NCBI GenBank assembly: GCA_015680685.1
Contig: MNCI01030941.1
Span: forward strand, 1 to 64,000
Source of the DNA: Gnetum montanum
Lineage: Eukaryota > Streptophyta > Gnetopsida > Gnetales > Gnetaceae
Direction of reading: 5' to 3'
DNA length: 64,000 nucleotides
Both the position numbers and the translations under genes were made by a program. Each line of letters begins with the position of its first letter. Within the stretch, counting starts at the first letter, position 1. The notes beneath the pieces were generated by a model. It was given only the letters and a program-made list of their open reading frames with translations. It searched no databases and was not told the origin of the DNA. Shown here one piece after another: positions 45,517-57,267 of this stretch.

Positions 45517-46798
45517 GTATTTGACACAATGAATGAACTATAGAACATTATAAATTTGATGCACATTGCATAGATTCCTCTATGATGTGATAATGGTGAC
45601 CTATTATGACTTGATCTGCTAGTTGTCTCATGTGGCCTATGCACTTACTTTGTAAAAATATGTTTTCTTTATCTAGTTTTCTTATTCTCTTGGAGTTGTG
45701 CTTATAGGATGAAGCTCAAATATCATCACAAAGGCACAGCTCATTGTAGTATCAAGCTACTATGTGAGCTTAACGTGTAAGATTTGGTTAGCTTGTCCCA
45801 CCATACCATGAGTGCTTGTTTTACATAATTTCCATTACCATTTTTTGAGCCCAACCCTATAGTCTAATTATGATCTTCCTTACCCTAGATGATAATTATG
45901 ATGTATGTTTGATATTTAGGCATTGTGATCATTTGACATCTCCTTTTCCATGCTCCATCATCAAGTCCATTACATGTAACACATCTCATCCAACGAGAAA
46001 ATCCAAATTAAATTTGGCCTTGGAAAGAGAACCAAATGAAGGTTTCACCCCATAAAAAAAGAAGAAAGCATATGGACAAAAAGACAAAAAGGACAATGAA
46101 GCCCAAAAAGATAAACCAAAGGTTTCAAACATGCAAAGGGAGGAGCCTAATGTTCAAAAATCATTAGAGCAAACTTTTGAATCCTTGAGAACATCACCAA
46201 GTGATCAACACTTCAAAGCATAAAGTGTGAGGATCACATCAATTAGTCAACATGTCAATGCCATCACCATGATCATGACTGACAACATTTGAAACTCATT
46301 TTTAAACTTGTGACTATTTCCCTATAGAAAATAATAGCCCTTACCCAAACTTTATCCCAACATCATTAGCACTCTTTGGCATGGTTTGATGCTACTAAAT
46401 CAAGCATGGAGAGGGAACATTGGTGATGGATCTACAGTGGTGTTTTGTATTCTTTGTCAATATCTCTTAGGTCCATTCTCCAAACATCAACAAAGAGGGA
46501 CTAATGAAACACCACCTAGAAAATGCATGTTACAACTTCTTAGCATTACAACCATATTCTTTGACAAAACCTAAGGCTAAAGCCTCATTGTAAGATGTGA
46601 ATATTGTAATCCATGAGATGCGATTTCACATACTTTAACTTTTTGAAGTTGAAAAAGCTTCATAAGTTATTATAGCCTCACTTCTTAAGTGGAAAAAGGC
46701 CTAACATATCTATATTTGGGCTTTAGAGGGCTCAAAAATACCTCTTGGACTACCAAATTTGGCATTTTCATGGGTTTTGTAGGGGGTATGACCTTTTC
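45120..46798 (+). other. TE-G region after the spacer: pol absent, (CT)24, conserved 3' module
   Basis: Same layout as TE-F: a short bridge replaces pol, then (CT)24 at 45467-45514, the conserved module (core 46410-46505) and a GTAGGGGGTA polypurine tract ending at 46798. Confidence 0.6.
45467..45514. repeat. (CT)24 microsatellite in TE-G
   Basis: 48 uninterrupted bases, homologous in position to 35898-35936. Confidence 0.92.
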
Positions 46799-47027
46799 TA
46801 CACTACAAGCACGAATGCCTAGCATTCAAGGGTTTAACTTCAACATGGTTGTTGTTGCTCCTATAGCCCAATGTTGCTCTAGCAACCTCAACATTACTCC
46901 TAAAGCTTAGTGTTTCTCCTATAGTGTAGCATTTCTCCTACAATGCTAACATTTCTCCTACACCCCAGCATTGCTCCAATAGCCTAACATTGCTCCAGCA
47001 ATTTTGCATTGCTCTAGTAACCTTAGT
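46799..47027 (+). repeat. TE-G 3' LTR start, cut by a sequence gap
   Basis: Starts TGACC after the polypurine tract. U3 is an array of about 20-base words of the type CATTGCTCCAGCAACCTAG, as in TE-H. It runs into the N gap. Confidence 0.65.
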
Positions 47028-47173
47028 NNNNNNNNNNNNNNNNNNNNNNNNNNNNNNNNNNNNNNNNNNNNNNNNNNNNNNNNNNNNNNNNNNNNNNNNN
47101 NNNNNNNNNNNNNNNNNNNNNNNNNNNNNNNNNNNNNNNNNNNNNNNNNNNNNNNNNNNNNNNNNNNNNNNNN
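47028..47173. other. Assembly gap (146 N)
   Basis: Unresolved bases inside an LTR repeat array. Confidence 0.99.
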
Positions 47174-48325
47174 TACAATGGAGTTTTAGCCTTAAGTTTC
47201 ATGGGGTGAAAGTAATAACACCACAAGGTTACAACATGAATTTTCTTGGTGGTGCTTCATTGAAAATTACCAAGGTATTCTTGAGGAGAAAGCTGTAACA
47301 CTTGAAAATTTTGGTTGCTAGAAAACTAAAAATTCCAATGAAATAGCCTAACCTTTAATCCCAATTACCTCTAAGAAGGAGGATCCAAGGCAACTTGAAT
47401 GGTCTTATCGATTATCTAGGGACTTAAGGAGTGTAAAAAAAAAAAACAAACTTTTTTACATAAAATGCAAATTCAACTAAAAGGAAAGCATAGAAATTAA
47501 TTGTGAAATTAACTTGCACAATGAATGAATTGAGAACATTATTGAAATAATGAAGATTATTCCAAAGTATGAGTTCAAAGTGTACAAGTTATATGCTTAG
47601 ATGCATGAAGGAGTTACTTGGATGAAGCTTGAAGCCTATTGAAGCAAGCATTTTGCATGTTGTAGTTAGTTTCACAATCCAAGTAATTCTTAACTTTCAA
47701 CATGAAAACTCCTTGGTGGTTTTCAACTTGGATCTATAATGTTGGTGCAAAGGAAGGTAAGGTATGTTTGAATTTTGGTGTAATAGTACTATGTTAAGAG
47801 TCGCCATTGGTCAAGTAGATGCTAGTTTTCTCCAAAATTCTCAAAAATTCCAATGGTTTTTTGGTGCTAAAGGTTGTGAAATTTTATCCACCTCCAAATG
47901 AACCAAAAAGAACCCCTTCAATATGTTTTAAATTTTTTTCATGAATACTGACAAATTGGTATAATTTTTAGGTGTATTAGGCCTTTGAGTCCAATTTAGT
48001 TTTCGTTTATGATAAGTTTTGATATCCCTAGGCCACCAAAGCATGTTGTTTACCATAAATAGTAAATGGACTTTTCCAACCATGTTGGCCTCATCCACCA
48101 ATGCTAGTCTTATGGCAGCAACATTTGGAGTTGTTAGAAAAATGCTGAAATGTTTGAGTAACACTAGCTTCATGAAGAAACCAAACTCCTAACCACTCCA
48201 ACACTGGCTTTGTGGAATAACGCTAAGAGTAGTGGAAACTATGTTGAGCTTCTAGGAGCAACATTGGAGTTGTAGAAGCAACACTAGGTTGTGGGTGTGA
48301 TTTTGAGGCTACTAGAGCAATGTTA
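47174..48325 (-). repeat. Tat-like LTR piece in minus orientation, bounded by Ns on both sides
   Basis: On the minus strand this reads from the U3 word array (48220-48320) through R/U5 to an LTR end TGTTACA at 47294, then about 120 bases beyond it. It matches TE-H 55560-56303. Neighbouring LTR sequence at 46799-47027 and 48327-48830 is in plus orientation. As both edges are gap characters, the block may have been placed backwards. Confidence 0.65.
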
Positions 48326-48326
48326 N

Positions 48327-48830
48327 GTGTTGCCCATGCAACGTAATGTTGCCAATGTAACCTAGCATTGCACATGTAATCTGGCATTACTCTTTCAGGC
48401 TTAATGTTTCTCTTAGAAGGCTAGTGTGGATAAAAGAAGCTAGCATGGGTAAAATTTTCATTTACTATTTTTGGTAATTGGAATGGTTTTGGTACCTTAG
48501 GGATATCAAAATACAGTATACCCAGAAACCATGCTAAATTTAAACACCTACTACACCTACACATGACATTAATCTATCAGCAATCAAGATAGAAATTTGT
48601 AATTCAAATTATGGCCATAAAACCTATATAAACCAAGCTTGAGCACCATGAAGTGGTTTTACCATTTTGGCATCCAAAGTTTTAGAGAACTTAGCATAGA
48701 CACAAGCCTTTTGAAGATTTTCTAATATGGAACATACAACCATTTTGACCACTTTTTAACATTTTAAGATTATGTGAGATTTTGTGGTAACACTAAGCTA
48801 TCTAGACATCAAGACTCCTAGTGTGGCCTA
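48327..48830 (+). repeat. Tat-like LTR piece, plus orientation
   Basis: U3 words (CCTAGCATTGCACATG) lead into a TATA box CCTATATAAACC near 48627 and the following leader, matching 37520-37780 of the TE-F/G LTR. Confidence 0.55.
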
Positions 48831-48839
48831 TGAGAAAGA

Positions 48840-49370
48840 GGATTTGAGGCACCCTAGACAATGTTGTTGATAACTCAAGGACTTATGAACTGTAAATGAG
48901 ATAAATAATTTAAATAAAATGCGGATCGCATTAAAAGGAAAGCACAGAAATTAATCATGGAATGAACTTGCACAACAAATGAACTAAACCCTTTATTGAA
49001 ATAATGAAAAATATTCTAAAGTATGATTTCAAAGTGTACAAATTGCATGCCCAAATACACAAAGGAGCTGCTTGGATGAAGCTTGAAGCTTGTTGAAGCT
49101 AGCAAGTTGCATGCTATAGTTAGCTTCATAATCCAAGTACTTCCCAACTTTCAAAACCAAAACTCCTTGGTGGTTTTCAGCCTAGATCTACAATGTTGGT
49201 GCAAAGGGAGGTAAGGTTTTTCTTGAAATTTGATGCAATAGTACTACACTAAGAGTCTCCAATGCTCAAGTAGATGCCAATTTTCTCCAAAATTCTTACA
49301 AGTGTTAATGATTTTTTGGTACTCAAGATTGCACAAGATTGTGAAATTTTCTCCATCCCAAGGTTGTTTA
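48840..49370 (-). repeat. Tat-like LTR R/U5 piece, minus orientation
   Basis: Direct repeat of 47388-47900 at an offset of about 1.45 kb (shared CTCCTTGGTGGTTTTCA and GCAAAGG(G/A)AGGTAAGG). It forms an inverted pair with 48327-48830 without a gap between them. Confidence 0.6.
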
Positions 49371-49559
49371 CAATGGCCTTCATCTTCGTCATGGTGATGA
49401 ACGAAGCAAAAAACCTTCAAAACTCTTCAAAAACCTTGGTAGTAGCATTTCTCTTTGTTGATTTTTACTAAGCAATGTTGAATATTGGTGTGGTTTATGC
49501 TCAAAATTACTGCCAAAGCTCTAAATCAGTGCACTACCACTGATGAGAAGGATTATGCA

Positions 49560-51340
49560 AGTGGTGTTTGTAAAATTAGTAAGTAAAAAGAAAAATTATA
49601 TACCAAGGCATCCCATCCTAAACCCCCATTTCTAATGCACTCACTAAACTCATGGTGAATTGATAGTTCAAAGGGGAAAAGGGTTTGCAACACTAGGATG
49701 GTGGGAGTTTCAAAATCAAGAACAAAATTTGAATTTGGGTGGGTCCCCACTAGGCGCCTCCCAAGTAGTGGAGTTTTTAGGCCTAAAATCCCATCTACAT
49801 TGGGGTTTAACCCCAATGAAGCATAGAAAAACCTTTTTAACTATAAACCCCCTCACCCATGCTAGTCAGCATGGATCTAGAATGGATCCAAGCACCCCAT
49901 GCCTAGCACAAGAAAACCCGAACATCCCATGCCAAATTTAGTAGCTAGATGTCAACACCAATAAACACCAAGCCATGAGAGGCCAAAACCCACTATAATA
50001 CCTTCAATTTTAAGAAAAATCACTACAGAAGAGTCCATCCATGCTAGCTAGTGTTACTCAAAGGGGGATGACATCCACAAGCATAAACCAAAACATAGTT
50101 CAATTCCAAGATAGTATGACTAAACCTGAAACCTCTATGGAAGCCTTTAGTAATCCAAAAATCTAATTGAACCTAATCAAAAGTGTCAAATACCATAAAA
50201 TTCATGTAGCCACATTTGGAAAGGCCAAAGCCACATTGGCCAATGTGGCTCCAGCATGATTTCTTACTAGTTTTGGTAGTACATCAACACATTAAAAAGC
50301 TTAAAACTTAGCCCAATGGACCCTAGGACATCAAGACCATAAACTTGCTACAATTTAAACTCATTTCAACCAAACAAAATCCATCACAGTCCCTTAGCCA
50401 TGCTAGGGAAATGCTACCTAGTGTGGCTAGGGGGTTATAACCATGACAAAGATAAAACAACCATGAAACATGGAAAATTGTAAGCCTAAACCTCAAACAT
50501 GAGTACTAGCAACCCCAAAGGATTGAAAACATTATTGAATTACCCATTAAACCCACTAGGAATTAAAAATCAAGTATATCCATGCTGAGGGGCACAAGAG
50601 CTACACTAGCTAGTGTGATCCTAGTGTAGATAAGATCCCTAACAAGGTTCTACCCACATGACACTCATCAAATGGCCTTAAAACTTAATTGTATGAGCAT
50701 ACAACTACGAAACCCTAGATTTAGCTACAATTTAACCCTGTTTTAATCCTACAATCACCAAGGCTAGACTATCCACACTAAAATCCCTCATCCATGCTAG
50801 CTAACATGGCTCTAGGGGGTAAGACCTTAAAACATCCTTTCATTGCAAATTCTAACCTTAAAAATGACCAATTTTGACCATACAACATCTCAAGAGTTCC
50901 AAGCTGATCGAAATAAGCTTAAGGAATAACATAACCACCTTATCCATGCTAGGGGTCATACCACCCATGCTGGCAATGTGGCGCCAATGTGGATTCCCAA
51001 AAAAGGCTCATTTTAAACATAAAATAATCTCTCACCTATCAACATTGTAGCCCATTACCATGGCCCACTCAGGCCTAAAATTGGCAAAGTGTAATCATAT
51101 TTAACCATGTTTAACCTTGTACTACTTCTAACTCATGCCTTATAGCCTTTTTTCCCTTGTTTAGGCCTTGTGTAGCACTCATTTCAAACTTTTTGTTTCA
51201 TTTATGCACTATTATCATAGCATTTTGCATTAATTTATTAGTTTTTATCATTTTTTTACCTAGGTATTACTTAATGTATTTATGGTTGACATGCAAGACT
51301 AGAATATGGATACTTGGAAAGAGATCAATTTACCTTTGAG
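49560..51340 (+). repeat. TE-H spacer: about 190-bp tandem repeats upstream of pol
   Basis: Starts abruptly at a point matching TE-G 41780. The motif CCATGCTAGCTAACATGGCTC or relatives recurs near 49860, 50037, 50228, 50412, 50600, 50797 and 50978, about 177-197 apart, seven units. The array ends about 350 bases before the pol frame. The gag and PR of TE-H are missing. Confidence 0.65.
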
Positions 51341-52530
51341 CCTAAGTGGATCTCATGATGATGGTGTATTGATCTTAATAACCTAGATCTTGAGTTTGAG
51401 AGTCTCGTTGACTATATTGCTTCTATAGAGAAAACTCTAGAATGGCCTGAAAACCTAGCCAAAACCCTTGACCTTGAAAATGGTGACATTATTGAAGACT
51501 CTCTACTTAAGGTTCCTATCATGATACACAGTGGTGAGTAGAAAATCCAAATATGCTCAAGACATCAACAAGATCTTTACCTAGTCATATGAAGATATGT
51601 GAGGTTTGGATCCATGCCTAGTGCAACTTAACATCATACTTGACCTTAGCATTAAACCAATCAAGAAAAAATTTTACAAGGTTAGACTTGATTTGGCCCT
51701 GGTAGCTCAAGATGAAATCACAAAACTATACCGAGCTGGTTTTATTAGAGCTATTGATTACATAGAATGGGTGTCCAACATAGTGATAGTCCCTAAGAAG
51801 AATGAAAGTATACACATTTGCATCAATTTATGAGACCTAAATAAGGGAACCATCAAAGACAACTTTCCTTTCCTTAGTATTGATCAACTTATCAATACTA
51901 TGGCCAAACATGCCTCATTATCCTCTATGGATGGGTTCTCGAGATACAACCAAATTAGGATTAACCTAGAGCATCAATTTAGTATAACCTTCATGACCCC
52001 TTGGGGTACATTTTGTTACACTATAATGTCCTTTGGCCTAAAGAATGCAAGAGGAACCTACCAAAAAGCTATGACATATATCTTTAGTGACTATATGCTA
52101 CATTTGCTTAATGATTATGTAGACTAGATAGCTATTAAGTCCAAGGTGGCCAACAATCATGCAGTTGACCTCAACCTTTTGTTAAAACAATGTCTCAAAT
52201 CATGAACTTAGGCTTAATTCCAAAAAGTGTATCTTTAGTGTTAAAATCAGTAAATTGCTTGGTTTTGTAGTATCTAAAGTAGGGATACCTATCAATCCTA
52301 ACAAGGTTAAAGCCATATCCAACTTACTAACACGAACTAACTTTAAGGAGGTTTGGAAACTACAAGGTAGATTACAATTTATTCATAGGCTCATCGTTAG
52401 GCTCATGGATAAACTATAATCCATGCAACACTTTCTTATGAAAGGAATCCACTATGAGTGGATAGCTCAATGCGAGGAAGCCTTTAAAAGCCTTAATAAA
52501 GAGTTGGCACAACTACTAATGATCTATTCA
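51340..52530 (+). pseudogene. pol (RT): TE-H reverse transcriptase remnant
   Basis: The best-kept pol in the window. The frames 51606-51833 and 51900-52127 read SIKPIKKKFYKVR, YRAGFIRAIDYIEWVSNIVI, VPKKNESIHICINL, SSMDGFSRYNQIRI, FMTPWGTFCYTIMSFGLKNA and NDYVD. The active site YVDD has become YVD plus stop. The thumb/connection continues as KKCIFSV, LLGFVVSKVGIPINPNKVKA and LQGRLQFIHRLI to about 52420. The long N-terminal GLDP..V motif before RT fits the Tat lineage. RT copies the element RNA into cDNA. Confidence 0.82.
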
Positions 52531-52910
52531 CCATAACAGGATAAGCCCTTTTATATCTACCTTGCTATCTCTAATGCATCCATTACCTCTCTACTCTATC
52601 AAAAACAAGATGATGGAGTAGAGTTGCTAGTATGCTACCTTAGCTATGCATTGATTGCCTATGAGACTTGATACATCAAAGTAGAGAAGTATTATCTATC
52701 CATAGTCTTCTCATTAAAAAAGTGGAGACACTACCTCTTTAGGATCTAGGCCAATGTCATTTGCAAAAACAATGTACTTAGAGACATAATGACCAATATC
52801 TATGAGAGTAGCTAGATAGCCCATTGGCAATCCATAATAGCAAAATGTAACCTTCATTACATCTTCCAATACTTAACAAAAGGTTAAGCTATAGCCACAT
52901 AACTTACTAC
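52530..52910 (+). pseudogene. pol (RNH): TE-H first RNase H remnant
   Basis: KPFYIYLAISNASITSLLYQ starts the domain, then VCYLSYALIAYE, VEKYYLSIVFSLKKWRHYL and a degenerate tail. Catalytic positions are already eroded, as is common in elements that carry a second RNase H. Confidence 0.65.
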
Positions 52911-53004
52911 TTTCCCTATTGATGACCATGAAACCATTGATATTGAATTCCTAGATGAATATGTCAACATTGTTAGTCAAGTTCCTGAAGGCTATGAGGC
53001 CATC

Positions 53005-53270
53005 ATGAACTTTGATGAAGCTTCAACTTCCCATGTGTCTAGTGCCACTGCCATTATAACATTTCCATCTAATGAAATCCAATCATTTGCCTATCACTTT
53101 GAATTCCCCTATACCAACAATGTCATGATGTATGAAGGATTCATCAGGGAAATGATGGTAGCTTATGACCAACAAATCAAACACCTAACGATCAAAGGTG
53201 ATTCGCAAGTTGTGATTAACCATGTGATAGGATTGTATGCATGTAAGTCTAAACATTTGCAACCTTAGTA
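53005..53270 (+). pseudogene. pol (aRNH): TE-H second RNase H (aRNH) remnant, Tat-lineage hallmark
   Basis: A clean 87-codon frame reads NFDEASTSHVSSATAIITF (usual FDGAS), FEFPYTNNVMMYEGFIREMM (usual NNxAEYEALI) and KHLTIKGDSQVVINHVIG. The Asp, Glu and Asp positions of an archaeal/plant-type RNase H are visible. A second RNase H between RT/RNH and INT is known from the Tat (Ogre, Grande, Retand-type) lineage. Confidence 0.75.
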
Positions 53271-54580
53271 TGACCTAGAAAAGAAACTAATGCAACAATT
53301 ACAAACAACAACATCCAACATGTATCCCAACATGAGAACACCATAGTTGATGCCATCGTGATGTTAGGCCTTAGTGTGATAGCAGATGTGTTTAGCAAGT
53401 TTTCCTCCTTAATTGTAAAGTATGTTATTCCCATCATGCAAGATATTAAAAAAAGCTCCATAACCATAGTTCATACTACTCCTACAAAGGAATGGTATGA
53501 TGATATCAAGTTCTATCTTATGCATGGTGAACCTTCACAAGGCCTAATTGCCACTCAAAAGGATGTTGTAAACGAAATATCAAAATAGTATGTCATAGTA
53601 GAAAATAACACATTATGTCAATGGTCCTATGATAACATATTGTTAAGGTTCTTGGATAATGTTGAAGCCTACACGGTCTTAGAGCAAGTTCATAAGGATG
53701 CATGTGGGGGACATATGGGATCTAAATCCATGGCCACAAAGATTATATGATTGTGCTAATTTGCCCTATATGAAAAGTGACTATCTATAGAAGGTCAAAA
53801 TATGTAACCCTTTCCAATGGCATAGCAACTTTGTACATGTATTGCAAATTAAGTTATAGACCACTGAGATAACTTAGCCATTTCAATGGTGGGGATGAGA
53901 TATCATCAAACCTATAACACCTGATTCTTCCATAGGGCATAGCTTTATCATCACTACAACTGAATACTTCATGAAGTGGGTTGAAGCTATTCCTCTAATG
54001 AAGACAACATCTCAACAAGTATGTAGATTCATACTGGATAACATAGTCACATATTCTAGTATACCTATGACCATAGTCACAAATAATGGACAATAGTTTA
54101 GTAGCCAAGAAATGAAAAATTTTTGTTACAAACAAAGCATTAAGAATTCCTTATCATCACCATATTACCCTCAAGCCAATGGAAAAGCTAAAGAAAGTAA
54201 TAATGACATCATAAACTTGCTTAAGAAGATGTTGAATAATAGTAAATGCAAGTGACATGAGTAGCTTGTCCATGCACTCTAGGCCTATCAAACCACATTC
54301 TGAACCACAACCAATGTAACCTCATATAGCTTGGTTTATAATTTTGAAGTTGCTTTGCCTCTTGAATTATAGGTGCCATCACATCGAGTAGCCCTATCAA
54401 AATTCATCAATGATGAACAAAGCAAGGAGTTGTGCACCATGGATCTAGACTCAATGGAAGAGCAACAGGTATGAACTCTTACTTACATCAAGTAGTAGTA
54501 GGAGAGATAGAAATGGCAACATCACCATGACCAGAACAAGCATAAGATCAATGAAGGAGACATGGCCCTCAAAGTACAAT
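53270..54580 (+). pseudogene. pol (INT): TE-H integrase remnant
   Basis: The linker frame 53358-53588 (SSITIVHTTPTKEWYDDIKF) leads into HKDACGGHMGSKSMATKI (about 53690), the zinc domain. The core reads QWWG-DIIKPITP, FIITTTEYFMKWVEAIPLMK, MTIVTNNGQ (Asp now Asn) and YYPQANGKAKESNNDI with its catalytic Glu position. The C-terminal part has LPLEL-VPSHRVALSKFI and KINEGDMALKV. Two of three catalytic residues are doubtful and several stops are present. Confidence 0.75.
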
Positions 54581-54599
54581 GAGGGGTAAGAAGCCTTGG

Positions 54600-55218
54600 A
54601 TCAAAGTGTTGGCTACTCAAGAACATTACTAAGTGATCAACAGTTTGAAGCACAAAGCGCAAAGATCACATTGATTAGCCAACATGTCAGTTCTATCACC
54701 ATGATCATGATTACCAATATTTGAAACTCATTGTTAACCTTGTGAATATTACCCTATATCCAATGATAGCCCTTACATTAACTTTATCCCATCATCATAA
54801 GCACTCTTTGGAATGGTTTGACACTACTGAATCAAGCATGGAAAGGGAACATTAGTGATGGATCTTCTCCAGTGTTTTGTACTCCTTGCCAATTTCTCTC
54901 GAGTCCATCCTTCAAACCTCAACAAAGAGGGATCAATGAAAAACCACCTAGAAAATGCATATTTCAACCTCTTAGAATTACAACTATATTCTCCCACAAA
55001 ACCCAAGGCTAAAAACTCATTGTAAGATGTGAAGATTACAATCCATGAGATGAAATTTCACATACTTTAACTTTTGGAGCTAGAAATGCTTCATAAGTCA
55101 TTATAGCCTTACCTCCAAAGTCAAAAACAGGCCTAACATGTCTACATTTATGCTTGAGAGGTCAAAAATACCTATTGGACTACCAAAATTGGCATTTTCA
55201 TGGGTTTTTTAGGGGGTA
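54600..55218 (+). other. TE-H conserved 3' module and polypurine tract
   Basis: Matches TE-G 46190-46798 (core 54852-54935). Ends TTTTTTAGGGGGTA directly before the LTR. Confidence 0.6.
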
Positions 55219-56303
55219 TGACCATTACTACGTTGTAGGCACCAATTCTTAGCATTGGAAGATTTAACTTCAACATGGCTAGCATTACTTTTACATCCCA
55301 ATGTTTCTTCAGCATTCCAACATTGCTCTAGCAACTTGTTGTTTCTCTAGCAGCTAGCTATTGCTCCAATAACCTCAACATTGCTCCAATAGCATAATGT
55401 TGTTTGTGCAACCCCAATGTTGCTCCAATAGTCGAGCATTACTCCAACTATCTTAGTGTTGCCCCAACAATCCAACATTGCTCTAGTAGCCTCAACATTT
55501 CTCTAGCAACCTAGCATTCCTTCAGCAACCTAAGCATTGATCCTACAACCTAGTGTTGCTCCTACAACTCTATCATTGCTCCTAAAAGGCTAACATAGTT
55601 GCCACTACTCTTAGCATTGTACCACAAAGCTAGTGTTGAAGTGGTTGGGGGTTTGGTTTCTTCATAAAGCCAGCATTGCTCAAATATTTCAACATTGTTC
55701 CAGCAACTCCCAGTGTTCTTGCCACAAGACTAGCATTGGTGGATGAGGCTAGTGTGGTTGGAAAAGTTTGTTTACTATTTATGGTAAACAACATGGTTTT
55801 AGTGCCTTGGGGGCATCAAAATTTACCATAAATGAAAACTACGTTGGAATAAAAGGCTCATACACCTACAAATTATACCAATCTATTGGTAATCATGGTA
55901 GAAATTTATAGAACCAAAACTAGTAACTCTATGGCCTAAAAATAAGAATTTCAAACATACTGAAGGGGTAATTTTTGGTTTTCTAGGGGTGGAGAAAATT
56001 TCACAACCTTGTGCAACCTTAGGCATCATAAAAACCATTGGAATTTGTAAGAATTTTGAACCAAATTGGCATCTACTTGATCATTGGAGATTCTTAGCAC
56101 AGTATTATTACATGTAAAGTTAAACATACCTTACCTTCCTTTACACCAACATTACAAATCCAAGCTAAAAACCACCAAGGAGTTTTGGTATTGGAAGTTG
56201 GAAAGTACATGGATCAAGAAATAGACTATAGCACACAACCTATTAACTTCAATAGCCTTCAATCTTCATCAAAGAAACTCCTTTGTGCATTTGGGAACAC
56301 AAC
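55219..56303 (+). repeat. TE-H 3' LTR, interrupted by TE-I
   Basis: Starts TGACC. U3 carries an array of words CATTGCTCCAACA, CAACCTAGCATT and similar from about 55270 to 55740. The LTR stops at 56303, where the TE-I LTR begins; the rest of the LTR should lie beyond the window. Confidence 0.7.
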
Positions 56304-57126
56304 TGATGAGTCATGAATTTTTGGTCGTGATATCACACCCATGATATCGCGTACGCGATATCACATACGAGGTATCATAGCCTGTCTCCTCATCTATAAA
56401 TAAGTGGTAAGCAGATTTGGTAAAGGAAAGTAGTTTTTAGTATTAAGGTAGGAAATTTTTATCAATGTTTTTTCCTCTCAACCCTTTCTCCCAATGCATG
56501 CCCACAGTGTGATGATTGTAATTGTACGGCATCCTTATTCAAGCGTGACATACTTGGACATGCACATGACCGGTAATCAAGATCAAGATTACTTCATCAT
56601 TGTAGCATCCACTTAGCTTAATTATTTAATTGTTATTGTTATTGATTTTTTTCTTAGTTAATATCTGCCTACCCTTATCTCCTAGTAATGTAGAATGAGT
56701 ACAAATTAATCACGAGCATTTAAGTGTGACTACTTGGTAACGCAGTAGCGTACGTAGGCCATGCACTTTATAATCCTAGTGGTATTCGTGCACAAGGTCT
56801 AGGATGTATATGGATGATTAAGGAATGGATTCTCATTGTACTTAGGCTAGTTTAGATTCTCTCTCATCCTCTCTCTCTAAACTTAGTTGATATTATTTAC
56901 CATCATACCCAGGAGTAGCATTAGTGTAGGAACACATCATACATCTCACTCTGGACTAAACCATACATGATAAAGCTAATACTAGTCCAAGTGGGAAGAC
57001 AACAAACTATGATATACGAGTAATTGTCTAGATACCACAACTAGTCCATCTACGGAGTTCAACCGGATCATGCGTGAAATGCTCGTATTTGTATGGTTGA
57101 GTGTAGGGGTACCTCACCACTCATCA
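56304..57126 (+). repeat. TE-I 5' LTR
   Basis: 823 bp, TGATGAGT..ACTCATCA. U3 is 91 bases (56304-56394) with the palindromes GTGATATCAC (56327-56336) and one of 22 bases (56342-56363). TATAAATA at 56395-56402. The last 60 bases (TTTGTATGGTTGAGTGTAGG) match the TE-C LTR; the U3 does not. Confidence 0.85.
56342..56363. promoter_or_regulatory. 22-bp perfect palindrome in TE-I U3
   Basis: The core GATATCGCGTACGCGATATC (56343-56362) plus one complementary base on each side, 32 bases before the TATA box. CpG-rich in an otherwise CpG-poor window. Could be a protein-binding operator or a cruciform. Confidence 0.6.
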
Positions 57127-57145
57127 TTGGCACCATTGCTGGGGA
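57127..57145 (+). other. TE-I primer-binding site (tRNA-Asp type)
   Basis: TTGGCACCATTGCTGGGGAT directly follows the LTR end. It matches the complement of plant tRNA-Asp(GTC) except at three transition-type positions. Confidence 0.78.
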
Positions 57146-57267
57146 TGATGCTAGTTATCTAGATTGGTTATATCATACAAGGTTTCTGTATAGGAATTAA
57201 TGATATATCTTTTAGGAAGAAATAATTACAAAAAGTCAAATACAAATTCACACACAATTTCACAATC

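Noticed and set aside
46990-47298. 102-codon plus frame across the N gap
   Set aside because: Open only because the Ns are translated as unknown residues.
56304-57126. PBS first considered as tRNA-Arg type (Ogre-like)
   Set aside because: The sequence after the LTR fits the 3' end of plant tRNA-Asp(GTC) better; differences are transitions only.
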